From: Flagellimonas sp. S3867
Lineage (GTDB): Bacteria > Bacteroidota > Bacteroidia > Flavobacteriales > Flavobacteriaceae
Direction: 5' to 3'
Length of the DNA: 64,000 bases
Assembly: GCF_014698935.1 (NCBI RefSeq)
Contig: NZ_JACVMN010000001.1
Location: 1,488,001-1,552,000 of the forward strand
Below the pieces are notes generated by a model. It was not told the DNA's origin and ran no database searches. It saw nothing but the letters and a program-made list of their open reading frames with translations. The position numbers and the translations under genes are program-made. Positions 44,158 through 53,931 of the stretch are shown piece after piece (the stretch's first letter is position 1; each line of letters begins with the position of its first letter).

Positions 44158-44499
44158 ATGGAAAAAGACAAAACATTAGACCTAGAAAACCTAGACCTCC
44201 CTTTGCAAGCTTATTTTGGTTCGTTAACGCCCCAGAAAAGAGATTTTAGTGCCACTCACCTGAAGTTTAAAGGCTATCGTGATCTGCTTTTTAAGTTGGA
44301 GTCGCTGCTCCATGTTTGTATTTTGGCCCTGGACAATGAAAATTCTGGAAATCATACAGACATTGTGGAACCGGATGTGAGCATCTTATCTGTTTTGGAA
44401 ATGGCGGCCCAAATGATTCCGCATGAAGAGGCAGAGTTTTTGGATGGGGTGAGGGAGCAAAGTTTAAATTGTAAAGTCAAATCTGATTCAACAAACTAG
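44158..44499 (+). CDS. Hypothetical protein
   Basis: A 113-residue acidic, mainly helical protein with no signal peptide or membrane segment (DLPLQAYFGSLTPQKRDFSATHLKFKGYRDLLFKLESLLHVCILALDNEN). It stands alone between a DUF1963 gene and a tiny membrane protein gene. No family recognised; the ATG is preceded by an AT-rich stretch. Confidence 0.7.
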   Translation: MEKDKTLDLENLDLPLQAYFGSLTPQKRDFSATHLKFKGYRDLLFKLESLLHVCILALDNENSGNHTDIVEPDVSILSVLEMAAQMIPHEEAEFLDGVREQSLNCKVKSDSTN

Positions 44500-44666
44500 T
44501 AACTAGATTTAATTCAACTCTCTCCTTCACCAAAAAAATAGCTGAAAAACCTCATTTTCCGACCAAAACAACCACATCTACCATTTATCTATACCATTTT
44601 TGCTTTTATCGAATGATTTATGTCAAAACATGAGGTTTTCAAAACTTTGCCCCAAAGAAATTCCCC

Positions 44667-44801
44667 ATGAAAACAATAGCGTACAACCTCAAAAAAGAGT
44701 TTTCCATTCCTTCTAATGTGACCGCGGCTATCTGCTGTTTCATACTCTCCGTTACTATTTTTTTTATAATGGGAGTCATTAACAGGGAAGTGCTTTTGTA
44801 A
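44667..44801 (+). CDS. Tiny single-span membrane protein (44 residues)
   Basis: An ATG at 44667 opens a 44-codon frame, starting MKTIAYNLKKEFSIPSNV and ending with TAA at 44799-44801. After a basic and amphipathic N-terminus, one membrane segment (about residues 19-38, TAAICCFILSVTIFFIMGVI) and a short tail follow. Reading frames this short can be chance, but the start is well placed, the hydrophobic segment has a clean positive-inside layout and it fills a gap between genes. Confidence 0.4.
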   Translation: MKTIAYNLKKEFSIPSNVTAAICCFILSVTIFFIMGVINREVLL

Positions 44802-44970
44802 TCAATAGATCAAGACAGTCCCCCTTACTTTTTAAGCACTAGATTATTTCAGATACTCACATTAAATTATCCTTATTAATCGGTTAGGTTTTTTGTCATT
44901 TTTCGGTGATACTGACATTTTTTATACATTTATCATATGAAAATTTCATTTAATGAAGCATTAGATTGAA

Positions 44971-45561
44971 ATGTCAGTTACAAAACCAAAAACTAACAAA
45001 CTACTCTTAGCGGAATTCAAAAAGGGCAATAAAAAAGCTTTTAAAAAGCTATTTGAACTTTTTTGGGAACCTATGTTCATCAATGCCAAATCCATAGTTC
45101 TTGATGAGGATGTAGCCAAGGATATTGTACAGGAAATTTGGCTGAATTTGTGGCAAAAAAGAGAACATAGCACCATCAAAAATTTCGAAGCCTATATTTT
45201 TAGATCTGTCACCAATGGTTGCTTTAAGTATTTGCGCGACCATAAACTTAAGACCACCCATCTTCAAGCTATAGAAGCATTGGAACTCCCCACGGAATCC
45301 AATGTTGAAAATCAGCATAACCTAGACCAGACCCAATTCATTATAGAAAAGTCGTTGACAGAATTACCTCCCAGATGCCAACAGATATTTAGGCTCAGCA
45401 GAATGGAAGCAGCCAGCAATGAAGAAATTGCAAAGCGTTTGGGCATTTCAAAACGATCTGTGGAAAACCAGATGTCCATCGCCTTAAAATCCATTCGGCA
45501 AAATTTAAGACTGGCCCAGTCCACGTTAACTTCCTTCTTTATTTTCCTCACCCTCTTTTAA
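44971..45561 (+). CDS. ECF RNA polymerase sigma factor
   Basis: A 196-residue sigma-70 family protein of the extracytoplasmic-function kind. Region 2 is at about 20-85 (AFKKLFELFWEPMFINAKSIVLDEDVAKDIVQEIWLNLW), and region 4 at about 125-180 (LTELPPRCQQIFRLSRMEAASNEEIAKRLGISKRSVENQMSIALKSIRQNL). It is the first gene of a sigma/anti-sigma/SusC/SusD series, so it is most likely held inactive by the FecR-like protein and released when the TonB-dependent receptor binds its ligand. Confidence 0.95.
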   Translation: MSVTKPKTNKLLLAEFKKGNKKAFKKLFELFWEPMFINAKSIVLDEDVAKDIVQEIWLNLWQKREHSTIKNFEAYIFRSVTNGCFKYLRDHKLKTTHLQAIEALELPTESNVENQHNLDQTQFIIEKSLTELPPRCQQIFRLSRMEAASNEEIAKRLGISKRSVENQMSIALKSIRQNLRLAQSTLTSFFIFLTLF

Positions 45562-45688
45562 TTTCTTGGCTAAAACAAAGGTTTTGGCTTTCCTGTGAAT
45601 CATTCCAAATTGTTAAAGAAATGTTAATATAAAGAAATTCGTGTGAGTTCCCTACACTTTGCGGTTCATTAGTATATAGCGCCGAAAT

Positions 45689-46813
45689 ATGCAAGAGCAA
45701 GAATTTAAAAAATTATTGGACAAATACCTTAACGGGACCATTTCTAATGAAGAACTGGAACTATTGGAAAAGTTCAAGGAAGAACTCGACAAGGTCAATA
45801 AAGACCCTCATTTTAAAAACGAGTTACATAAAACTGCCATTAAGGAGTCTTTGTGGGCATCGATCAATACACAAACCCGTGCTTCCAAGCAGAGAAAGTC
45901 GATTCTTTGGAAAGTGTCAGCCGCAGCAGCTGTGTTTATTGGTCTATTGGCAACGGGCTACTTCTATCTACAAAATAATACATCGAATACCAATCTTATA
46001 ATACCGGAAAACGCCATCACCCTTCAACTCGAAAATGGTGAAACGAAAATCATTAATGAGGACGGGCAGGTAGAGATTTTAGATGCTAAAGGCAATGTAG
46101 TTGGACAACAAGATGGGAAACGTTTGAAGTATGCCAACACCGATTCTAAAAACGAACTTGCCTACAATACCTTGAACGTGCCCCATGGAAAAACCTTCCA
46201 ACTTCAGCTCTCCGATGGCACAATTGTACATTTGAACGCGGGATCCTCGATTAAATATCCCGTTCAATTTATTGAAGGCTCAAACCGACAGATCTCTGTA
46301 ACTGGTGAAGCATACCTCGATGTGGCCAAAGATCCTGCACGTCCATTTATCGTAAACACCAATGGATTGAACGTTCGTGTGCTTGGCACACAATTTAATG
46401 TTTCGGCATACCCGGAGGATGAAACAACCGAGGTTGTACTTGTTGAAGGCTCGGTAAGCCTATATACTGCGGAAGAAACCTATGGTTCAGAGAAAAATGT
46501 ATACCTAAAGCCCGGATTTAAAGGGAGTTTGGACAAGGCCAATAATAATATCGACACTTCTGAGGTCATTACCAGTTTGTACACTTCATGGATCAATGGT
46601 AAACTGGTTTTCAGAAACATGACTTTCAAAAATATATTGAAGAAGTTGGAACGGCATTATGATGTGGTTATAGAAAACAACAATTCAGATTTGACGCATG
46701 AGGAGTTCAATGCAAATTTCGGTAATGAACCAATAGAAGACGTACTCATGGAATTAAAGGCCAACTATGGAATTGAATATACAATTTTAGATAATCAAAT
46801 AATTATTGAATAA
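45689..46813 (+). CDS. FecR-family anti-sigma factor
   Basis: A 374-residue protein with a short cytoplasmic N-terminus (MQEQEFKKLLDKYLNGTISNEELELLEKF), one membrane segment (about 70-93, SILWKVSAAAAVFIGLLATGYFYL) and a periplasmic FecR domain (about 145-290, NTLNVPHGKTFQLQLSDGTIVHLNAGSSIKYP) followed by a DUF4974-type C-terminal domain (RNMTFKNILKKLERHYDVVIEN). It holds the sigma factor at the membrane and contacts the STN domain of the receptor. It starts 127 bases after the sigma gene. Confidence 0.94.
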   Translation: MQEQEFKKLLDKYLNGTISNEELELLEKFKEELDKVNKDPHFKNELHKTAIKESLWASINTQTRASKQRKSILWKVSAAAAVFIGLLATGYFYLQNNTSNTNLIIPENAITLQLENGETKIINEDGQVEILDAKGNVVGQQDGKRLKYANTDSKNELAYNTLNVPHGKTFQLQLSDGTIVHLNAGSSIKYPVQFIEGSNRQISVTGEAYLDVAKDPARPFIVNTNGLNVRVLGTQFNVSAYPEDETTEVVLVEGSVSLYTAEETYGSEKNVYLKPGFKGSLDKANNNIDTSEVITSLYTSWINGKLVFRNMTFKNILKKLERHYDVVIENNNSDLTHEEFNANFGNEPIEDVLMELKANYGIEYTILDNQIIIE

Positions 46814-46924
46814 CTACCCAACAACTAAACTTTAAAACAGTATCGCCTATGAAATGAATCCAGCAAGATGTAACCAAACGCTAAAATGATTACTTCTAAT
46901 ATGGGTCGAAAAAGGCCATAAAAA

Positions 46925-46955
46925 AATCGGAAAATGCTACGAACATCTTCCGATT
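46925..46955. other. Hairpin in the leader before susC
   Basis: AATCGGAA (46925-46932) and TTCCGATT (46948-46955) are exact arms over 15 bases in the 193-base gap between the FecR-type gene and the SusC-type gene. It lacks a T run. It may influence expression of the receptor but no evidence decides. Confidence 0.4.
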
Positions 46956-47006
46956 GGTAGTAGTGATCAACCTAAAAAGATTAACCACATTTAACACTAT
47001 AAAAGT

Positions 47007-50000
47007 ATGAAAAAACTTCTTAAGCTTACAAGAAGCCTATTTCCAGTATTTAAATATGATCTAAAAATGAAACTCAGTACGTTGTTCATCTTGGCTGCTC
47101 TCTTTTCCATGCAGGCCAATGATGCCTACGGACAACGTGCCAAAGTAACACTGGATTTGAACAACGTTTCCGTTGGACAATTAATAGATGAAATAGAAAG
47201 TAAAACCGAGTTTGAGTTTGTCTATAAAATCAAAGACGTAAACATAGACCGGATCGTATCGATCAAAGTGGATCGGGAGCGTATCACCAATGTGCTCAAC
47301 AAAGTTTTTCAAAACACTGAGACCACATTCAACCTCAATGATCGCCGAATTTATCTGGTGAAACGAACAGAGCCTGAAAGTACTTCCCAACCAGAGGAAT
47401 CCAACTTGGGAACCAAAGTCCAGTTTTCGGTAAATGGTACGGTTACGGATGAGGGTGGACAGCCACTTCCAGGTGCCAGTATCATTGAGCAAGGAACCAC
47501 TAATGGGGTTAGTTCAGATTTTGACGGAAACTACACCATAGAGGTTTCATCGGGCAACGCCATACTTGAGGTTTCCTATTTGGGGTATTCCACACAAGAA
47601 ATCGCTGTTAGTGAACAAACCGTCGTAAATGTTCAGCTGCTTCCAGATGCTGGAAAATTGGAAGAGGTGGTCATTATCGGGTATGGATCCACCACCAAGG
47701 AAAAGTTCAATGGAGCTGTTTCCAAAGTAGACAGTGAAGAGTTGAACAATTATTCTTCAGCGAACTTTGAGCAAGCGCTTTCAGGTAACGTTTCGGGAAT
47801 ACAGGTTCTTGGAAATGGAAAAAATCCAGGTGAGAATTCGGTAATTCAGATTCGCGGACTCAACACATTGACTGCGGGGACCAATCCATTGATCGTGATA
47901 GATGGCAATCCCTTATCTGAAGGGTCTTCCTTTAGTTCCATCAACACCCAAGACATCGAATCCATCAATATTTTAAAAGATGCAGCATCTGCTGCAATTT
48001 ATGGTTCCAGAGCTTCCAATGGAGTTATTCTGATTACCACAAAAAAAGGAAGACAGGGTAGCCTGAAAGTTACTTATGACACCTATTACGGTTTTCAAGA
48101 CCGAATTGACAATTTCGAATTGGTCGATGCGTATGATGCGGCTTTGTTTGATTCTGATTCCAGAAACTTTGGATACGTTTCAGGAGGTCCTGGACGAAGT
48201 ATTTCCGATGACAATGCTACCCGTGATGCCAACGGAGGGGGCAAACGAAGTAGGATTCCAGGGTACCTGCAAGGCTATTTGGACGGACAGGCCGGCTTGA
48301 CCAATACCAATTGGACAAATGCCGTATTCCGAAACGCTTCGCAGCAAAATCACTATGTAAACCTTAGCGGAGGGACCGAGAAAACAGATTACTCCATCTC
48401 TTTTGGATATTTAGACCAGGAGAACATTATAATGGATTCCGATTATAAGCGCTACACGGCCAATATGCAATTGAATTCGCAAATAAGCAAACGCATTCGG
48501 TTTGGGGTAACCTCAAATATTTCTTTGGTGAATTCAAACCCAACAGGTGAAGCAGGTTGGTCCAACTATGGATTGGGTGTCAAGGCACAACCAGATCCCA
48601 GTTTTTCAATAATATTGATGCAACCGTACTATCCAATCCGAAATTCAGATGGGACTTTCGCCATCGCTAATCAATTGCATGACAATAATGATAATTGGGA
48701 TGGACCTATCTCGGAGAATACTGTGGCGCAAACCTCACTGACCGACTTTTTTGAACGTCGCTTAAGGGTATTTGGAAACGCTTATTTGGAAATTGAACCT
48801 TTGGATGGACTGAAATTCAAAACTTCTTTGGGAGGTGATTTCAATTCCATTTTCACTGAGTTCTTTGCACCTTCCAATATTGGAAACTACCGAACACCGG
48901 TTGCAAACAACCTTACACAAGCTTTTGAAAACAACGCAAGAAGGGAAAACTATATTACAGAGAACCTTCTAACCTATACTCGAACTCTGGACAAGCATAG
49001 CTTTGATGCATTACTTGGTTTTAGTTATCAAGAAGAAAGCTTTTTCAACACAAGATTACAGAGCAATAATTTTGCTGATGACAACCTTCGGAATATCTCT
49101 GGGGCGACCAATCCTTCCGCAACAGTTCGCAGAAGTAAACGGGCGCTTGAATCTTATTTTACACGTTTACAATACGATTATGATGGACGCTATTCCCTTT
49201 CTGGTTCTTTTAGAAGGGATGGTTCATCACGTTTCGGAGCAAATACGAAATATGGAAACTTCGCATCCGTTTCCGCAGGATGGACATTAAGCAATGAAAG
49301 CTTCTTCCCTGAAGACGGGCTTGTAAGCTTTACAAAACTAAGAGCAAGTTGGGGCCAGACCGGTAATAACCAAATTGGTGATTTTGGTTCTATTGCTTTG
49401 ATTGAATCTGATAACTATGTTATAGATGGTCAATTGATTCCAGGTGCCTACACAGATACCTCGCCTAATCCAGATTTATCTTGGGAAACCAATTCTGCCC
49501 TTAATATTGGTTTAGATTTAGGATTCTTGGATAACAAAATTTTGCTTACCGCAGAGTACTATAAATCCAAAACCACGGACCTCTTGTTGGAAGTTCCGGT
49601 ACCCCAGCAGTCCGGATTCTCAGAATCTCTTCAGAATATTGGAGAGTTGGAAAACAAAGGATTTGAATTTGAAATCCGTGGAAATAACTTCGAGGTTGGT
49701 GATGTCAGGCTTAGTTTTAATGCCAATATTACCAGCAGTGATAATGAGGTATTGGCCTTAAGTGAAGGCCAAGAGCAAATTATTCAAAGCAACGGAGGTA
49801 TGGGCTTCCTTACCAAGGTCGGTGGAAGCATTGCTGAGTTCTACGCCTATGATATTCAAGGTGTGTTTCGAACCCAGGCCGAGATAGATGCGGCAACTGT
49901 AGCTCCTTTAGCAGGCACAGAAGTTGGGGATTACATAGTTAGAGATGCCAATGGGGACGGTCAAATAACTCCAGATGATAGGGTGACCCTTGGCGATTAC

Positions 50001-50528
50001 AATCCTGATTTTACCTATGGTTTTGGTTTTAACCTAAACTATAAAGGATTTGATTTTAGTGCTCAATTTACGGGTATTGAAGGTAGAAAAGTCTCCGATA
50101 GAATGGTATACTTTGCCGAAAGTGGAGAAGGCTTTTTTGTGCCTACCCAACATTATTTTGACAATTATTATTCTGATAGAAATCCAAATGGCGTTTTTAG
50201 AAGACCGGATTTTTCAAGTTTTTCTTCGGCAGGAAGGTTGACAAGGTCGTCAAGTCTTTCTGTATATGATGCAGATTATTTCCGTTTAAGAAGCCTGCAA
50301 TTGGGATATAATTTCGAAGAAAGCGTTACGGAGTATTTAGGAATCGATTTTCTTAGACTTTACCTAACTGGAAACAATATTTTCAATAGCACCAATTTCA
50401 GAGGATATAATCCTGATGCTTTGGATACTAGAACCAGTGGTAATCAACAGACATTGACTAGAGGTTGGATTCAGTCAGCAAGCCCTTTGACCCGCTTTGT
50501 TGCGCTTGGATTAAACGTTAAATTTTAA
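47007..50528 (+). CDS. SusC/RagA-type TonB-dependent receptor with STN domain
   Basis: An 1173-residue outer-membrane receptor. The typical flavobacterial SusC start (MKKLLKLTRSLFPVFKYDLKMKL) leads into a signal peptide. Then come an STN signalling domain (about 45-120, VTLDLNNVSVGQLIDEIESKTEFEFVY), a carboxypeptidase-D-like domain (about 130-210, NGTVTDEGGQPLPGASIIEQGT), the plug (about 225-350, FNGAVSKVDSEELNNYSSANFEQALSGNVSGIQV and GVILITTKKG) and a 22-strand barrel to the end. It imports a glycan or glycoconjugate with SusD and the TonB system. The STN domain connects substrate binding to the FecR/sigma pair. Confidence 0.96.
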   Translation: MKKLLKLTRSLFPVFKYDLKMKLSTLFILAALFSMQANDAYGQRAKVTLDLNNVSVGQLIDEIESKTEFEFVYKIKDVNIDRIVSIKVDRERITNVLNKVFQNTETTFNLNDRRIYLVKRTEPESTSQPEESNLGTKVQFSVNGTVTDEGGQPLPGASIIEQGTTNGVSSDFDGNYTIEVSSGNAILEVSYLGYSTQEIAVSEQTVVNVQLLPDAGKLEEVVIIGYGSTTKEKFNGAVSKVDSEELNNYSSANFEQALSGNVSGIQVLGNGKNPGENSVIQIRGLNTLTAGTNPLIVIDGNPLSEGSSFSSINTQDIESINILKDAASAAIYGSRASNGVILITTKKGRQGSLKVTYDTYYGFQDRIDNFELVDAYDAALFDSDSRNFGYVSGGPGRSISDDNATRDANGGGKRSRIPGYLQGYLDGQAGLTNTNWTNAVFRNASQQNHYVNLSGGTEKTDYSISFGYLDQENIIMDSDYKRYTANMQLNSQISKRIRFGVTSNISLVNSNPTGEAGWSNYGLGVKAQPDPSFSIILMQPYYPIRNSDGTFAIANQLHDNNDNWDGPISENTVAQTSLTDFFERRLRVFGNAYLEIEPLDGLKFKTSLGGDFNSIFTEFFAPSNIGNYRTPVANNLTQAFENNARRENYITENLLTYTRTLDKHSFDALLGFSYQEESFFNTRLQSNNFADDNLRNISGATNPSATVRRSKRALESYFTRLQYDYDGRYSLSGSFRRDGSSRFGANTKYGNFASVSAGWTLSNESFFPEDGLVSFTKLRASWGQTGNNQIGDFGSIALIESDNYVIDGQLIPGAYTDTSPNPDLSWETNSALNIGLDLGFLDNKILLTAEYYKSKTTDLLLEVPVPQQSGFSESLQNIGELENKGFEFEIRGNNFEVGDVRLSFNANITSSDNEVLALSEGQEQIIQSNGGMGFLTKVGGSIAEFYAYDIQGVFRTQAEIDAATVAPLAGTEVGDYIVRDANGDGQITPDDRVTLGDYNPDFTYGFGFNLNYKGFDFSAQFTGIEGRKVSDRMVYFAESGEGFFVPTQHYFDNYYSDRNPNGVFRRPDFSSFSSAGRLTRSSSLSVYDADYFRLRSLQLGYNFEESVTEYLGIDFLRLYLTGNNIFNSTNFRGYNPDALDTRTSGNQQTLTRGWIQSASPLTRFVALGLNVKF

Positions 50529-50545
50529 ACCGAAAACTGAACAAA

Positions 50546-51961
50546 ATGAACTTTAATAAATATACATTTTTAATAGTTATCGTCTTCCTTGGGCTGTTTT
50601 CATGTGAAGACGAATTAGACATTGTGCCAATTACAGAAAAGGCATCCAATAACTTTTATTCTAACGAGCAAGAATTGGAAAGTGCCGTGACCGGTGTTTA
50701 TGCTCAGTTGCAAAACGGTGGCCTTTATGGTCTAGACCTAATAGGTGTAGGAGAAATTTCCGCAGAAGATTCCTTTGAGGAAATTGCTGCTAACGATGGT
50801 GGCCGGTTTGGACAGTTGGATGATTTCTCGACAAACGCTGGCAATGATTTAGTAGGCGATATTTGGCGGGAATCCTTCAAAGGCATTCAGCGTGCCAATA
50901 CCGTTTTAAATAGAATTACAGATATAGAATATGAAGACTCTTCCCTAAAAACGAACAGAATAGGTGAAATGAAATTTATTCGTGCTCTGTTATACTTCAA
51001 TTTGGTAAGATTATATGGCGATGTGCCTTTGGTAACAACCGAAACCGAGAGTCCTTTCGATTTCTTTGGTCAAGGTCGTACCGCAATGGCTGAGGTTTAT
51101 ACCCAAATAGAAACTGATTTGAACGATGCCATTCAAGATCTTCCAGTTGCCAAAGCATCAGGGAAACCTGCAAGAGGCGCAGCTCAAGCTTTATTAGGTG
51201 ATGTGCAACTGACACAAGGTAATTTCAGCAGTGCTTTGACCAATTTGGAGGCTGTTGTTAATTCCGCTGAATATGCATTGGCAGGAACCACTTCAGAAAT
51301 ATTCGGTGTGGCCAATGAAGGTAATTCCGAGATATTGTTCGAAGTGCAGTTCGCCAGTGGTTTTAATGTTGATGGTCAGCTAGAAGGTAGTCCTGCGGGT
51401 TCACAATTCCGTCCCTCCGGGACAACAGCAAATGCAAAAGGCCACAATTTACCAACCCAGGCTTTTATAGATTCATTTGAAGCTGGAGATACTAGACTCA
51501 GTGATTATGTGGCGGTAGATCCTGGAGCTAACCCTTTCTACTTTTCAACAAAGTACGAAGTGTCTGCGACAGGTGCCGATGACGGTGGTAGTGATCATCT
51601 AATCATTCGATATTCCGATGTCATTCTAAAGTATGCGGAAGCACTAAATGAGAATAGTCAGACCGCCGAAGCCATAATACAACTGAATGCCATACGCTCA
51701 AGAGCCGGTTTAGCCGCCACAACAGCGACCACGCAGGCCGAGGTTCGAGCAGCGATTCGTCAAGAGCGTCGTTTTGAGTTTATCGGAGAGGGTCATCGTT
51801 GGTTTGATTTAAAAAGATATGGGACAGCGGTAGCTGTAATGAACGCTTTCTTTGGCAGTACAGGATCCATTGTAACCATAGATGCCAATAATTTAGTACT
51901 TCCAATACCACAAAGTCAATTGGATACTGATTCATCTATAACTCAAAACCCAGGATATTAA
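50546..51961 (+). CDS. SusD/RagB-family surface lipoprotein
   Basis: A 471-residue lipoprotein (signal peptide with lipobox GLFSCEDEL, Cys near residue 20). The N-terminal half has the SusD-like TPR helices (ELESAVTGVYAQLQNGGLYGL, FKGIQRANTVLNRI, RALLYFNLVRLYGDVPLV) and the C-terminal part the RagB ending (RQERRFEFIGEGHRWFDLKRYG). It binds substrate at the cell surface and closes the SusC channel. It is 17 bases after susC. A GC-rich hairpin terminator follows the gene. Confidence 0.95.
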   Translation: MNFNKYTFLIVIVFLGLFSCEDELDIVPITEKASNNFYSNEQELESAVTGVYAQLQNGGLYGLDLIGVGEISAEDSFEEIAANDGGRFGQLDDFSTNAGNDLVGDIWRESFKGIQRANTVLNRITDIEYEDSSLKTNRIGEMKFIRALLYFNLVRLYGDVPLVTTETESPFDFFGQGRTAMAEVYTQIETDLNDAIQDLPVAKASGKPARGAAQALLGDVQLTQGNFSSALTNLEAVVNSAEYALAGTTSEIFGVANEGNSEILFEVQFASGFNVDGQLEGSPAGSQFRPSGTTANAKGHNLPTQAFIDSFEAGDTRLSDYVAVDPGANPFYFSTKYEVSATGADDGGSDHLIIRYSDVILKYAEALNENSQTAEAIIQLNAIRSRAGLAATTATTQAEVRAAIRQERRFEFIGEGHRWFDLKRYGTAVAVMNAFFGSTGSIVTIDANNLVLPIPQSQLDTDSSITQNPGY

Positions 51962-52046
51962 ACAAAAAACTAAGTGTGGAATAAGTATTAATTCTTATTC
52001 ACTGAATAGCGATAGTTAGTTTGAGTTGGTTTATTTTAATTCAATT

Positions 52047-52072
52047 GGGGGGATTTCATCCCCCCTTTTATT
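52047..52072 (+). terminator. Terminator after susD
   Basis: GGGGGG (52047-52052) pairs with CCCCCC (52060-52065) over the loop ATTTCAT, followed by TTTTATTTATTTT. It lies 86 bases after the SusD stop and separates the SusCD transcript from the downstream hydrolase genes. Confidence 0.85.
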
Positions 52073-52117
52073 TATTTTAATAGCATTGCTAGCAAACTAA
52101 ATCATAAAAAACATCAT

Positions 52118-53047
52118 ATGAAACGTATTTTCTTTTTTGCCCTACTTCTAATATTGGGAAGTTGTAAAAACAACAAAACAACAAATGAAACTTCCATTGC
52201 CGAGAAAGCAACACAAGTATCTACCATTCAAAATAAAATTGCCAATCTTAAAGATTCAAAAAACAAAGAAATCATAGTGGTAGCACATAGAGGAGACTGG
52301 CGCAATGCTCCGGAAAACTCATTGCAAGCTATTCAAAATTGTATCGATATGGGTGTAGATATGGTCGAAATTGATATTAGGGAAACCAAAGATGGCCATT
52401 TGGTACTAATGCATGACGAGACCATTGACAGAACCACCAATGGAAAAGGATTTGTAAAGGACTGGACATTGGATTCGTTAAGAACACTACAATTGAAAGA
52501 TGGTTTAGGGGTGCCCACACCACATAAAATACCAACGCTCGAGGAAGCACTTTCGACCACTAAGGACAAGATTTTGGTGAATCTGGACAAAAGCTATAAA
52601 ATTTTTGACAAGTGCTTTCAAATTGTGAAACTTACAGAAACCCTCGATCAGGTAATTATCAAGGGAACAAAGACAAGGGAACAAGTTGAGGAAGAGTTTG
52701 GAACCTATTTGGACCAAGTTTATTTCATGCCAGTAGTTCGACTTGCTAAGGGCAGCAATCTTGTTGTAGATGATTATTTAAAAAACAGGAAGCCTGTTGC
52801 CTTCGAATTCATTGTGCCAAACGACACCACCGGGCTAAACACGTATTTTAATGAACTCAGAGAAAAAGGAGCTGGCGTATGGGTTAACTCTCTTTGGCCC
52901 AAACTGAGCGGAGGACATGATGATGAAAAAGCCGCAATGGATATCAATACCTATCAATGGTATATCGATAACAATGTTGATATTATTCAAACGGATCGTC
53001 CAGAACTTCTATTGGAGTTTTTAAGACGTAAGGGTCACCATAATTAA
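52118..53047 (+). CDS. Glycerophosphodiester phosphodiesterase lipoprotein
   Basis: A 309-residue lipoprotein (lipobox LILGSCKN). It contains the GDPD fold signatures VVAHRGDWRNAPENSLQAI (His and Arg of the active site), MVEIDIRETKDGHLVLMHDETIDRTTNG (Glu, Asp and His) and IIQTDRPELL near the end. It hydrolyses glycerophosphodiesters such as glycerophosphoethanolamine to glycerol-3-phosphate and the alcohol, probably at the cell surface or periplasm. It is the first of three closely spaced plus-strand genes. Confidence 0.92.
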   Translation: MKRIFFFALLLILGSCKNNKTTNETSIAEKATQVSTIQNKIANLKDSKNKEIIVVAHRGDWRNAPENSLQAIQNCIDMGVDMVEIDIRETKDGHLVLMHDETIDRTTNGKGFVKDWTLDSLRTLQLKDGLGVPTPHKIPTLEEALSTTKDKILVNLDKSYKIFDKCFQIVKLTETLDQVIIKGTKTREQVEEEFGTYLDQVYFMPVVRLAKGSNLVVDDYLKNRKPVAFEFIVPNDTTGLNTYFNELREKGAGVWVNSLWPKLSGGHDDEKAAMDINTYQWYIDNNVDIIQTDRPELLLEFLRRKGHHN

Positions 53048-53055
53048 AATGAAAG

Positions 53056-53931
53056 ATGATTTCAAATTCCGAATTAATCCTAAATCCAGACGGTAGTATT
53101 TTCCATCTTCACCTAAAACCAGGGCAGGTTGCTGATACTATAATTTTAGTTGGTGACCCTGGACGCGTAACTGTAATCGGGTCGTTTTTCACGGATGTTG
53201 AATACAAAATAGCTAATAGGGAATACGTAACCATTACAGGAAAATTCAATGAAAAAAGAATCACCGTCGTTTCAACAGGGGTAGGAATTGGGAACATCGA
53301 TATCGTAATAAACGAGTTGGACGCCTTGGTCAATATTGATTTTGAGACAAGGGAAATAAAGAAAGAGAAACGAAAACTGGAATTCATTAGAATTGGCACC
53401 TCAGGGAGTCTTCAAAAAGATATTACAGTCAATTCTTATGTCATTTCCGAAAAGTCCGCTGGGTTCGATAATCTTCTATATTTCTATGAAGATGAAAGAA
53501 AAGTAGTCAATGAGGAGTTCCTCAGATTACTACGGATTGTAGTGGGGGAACATTCTATATTCTTAAATCCATATGTGGTAGATGCTTCTGAAAAACTACT
53601 CAACCAGTTGAACAGTAAAGATACGTTTACGGGAATCACTGTAACCTCTCCAGGTTTTTACGTCCCACAGGGCAGGGAGCTACGTCTTTCAAAAAAAATG
53701 AAAGACATCAACCAAAAGCTTTCCGATTTCGAATATCATGGTCATAAAATCACCAACTATGAAATGGAGAGTTCTGCAATGTACGGACTCGCTAAAATGC
53801 TTGGACACGAAGCAATCACCATTTGTTTGATAATTGCCAACAGGCTCAACAAAACAGCCAACGAAAACTACCAGAAGAAAATGAAAGAGCTTATAACATA
53901 TGTTCTGAACAAAATAACCGACCATGCATAG
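53056..53931 (+). CDS. Nucleoside phosphorylase family protein
   Basis: A 291-residue protein of the PNP/UDP phosphorylase superfamily: VADTIILVGDPGRV (phosphate-binding Gly-Asp), VVSTGVGIGNIDIVINELDAL, FIRIGTSGSLQKD, and TNYEMESSAMYGLAKMLGHEAITICLIIANR with the Glu-Met-Glu-Ser ribose-binding motif. No signal peptide is present, so it acts in the cytoplasm. It cleaves nucleosides with phosphate to base and ribose-1-phosphate; which nucleoside is unclear. It starts 8 bases after the GDPD stop and overlaps the next gene by 8 bases, so the three are co-translated. Confidence 0.9.
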   Translation: MISNSELILNPDGSIFHLHLKPGQVADTIILVGDPGRVTVIGSFFTDVEYKIANREYVTITGKFNEKRITVVSTGVGIGNIDIVINELDALVNIDFETREIKKEKRKLEFIRIGTSGSLQKDITVNSYVISEKSAGFDNLLYFYEDERKVVNEEFLRLLRIVVGEHSIFLNPYVVDASEKLLNQLNSKDTFTGITVTSPGFYVPQGRELRLSKKMKDINQKLSDFEYHGHKITNYEMESSAMYGLAKMLGHEAITICLIIANRLNKTANENYQKKMKELITYVLNKITDHA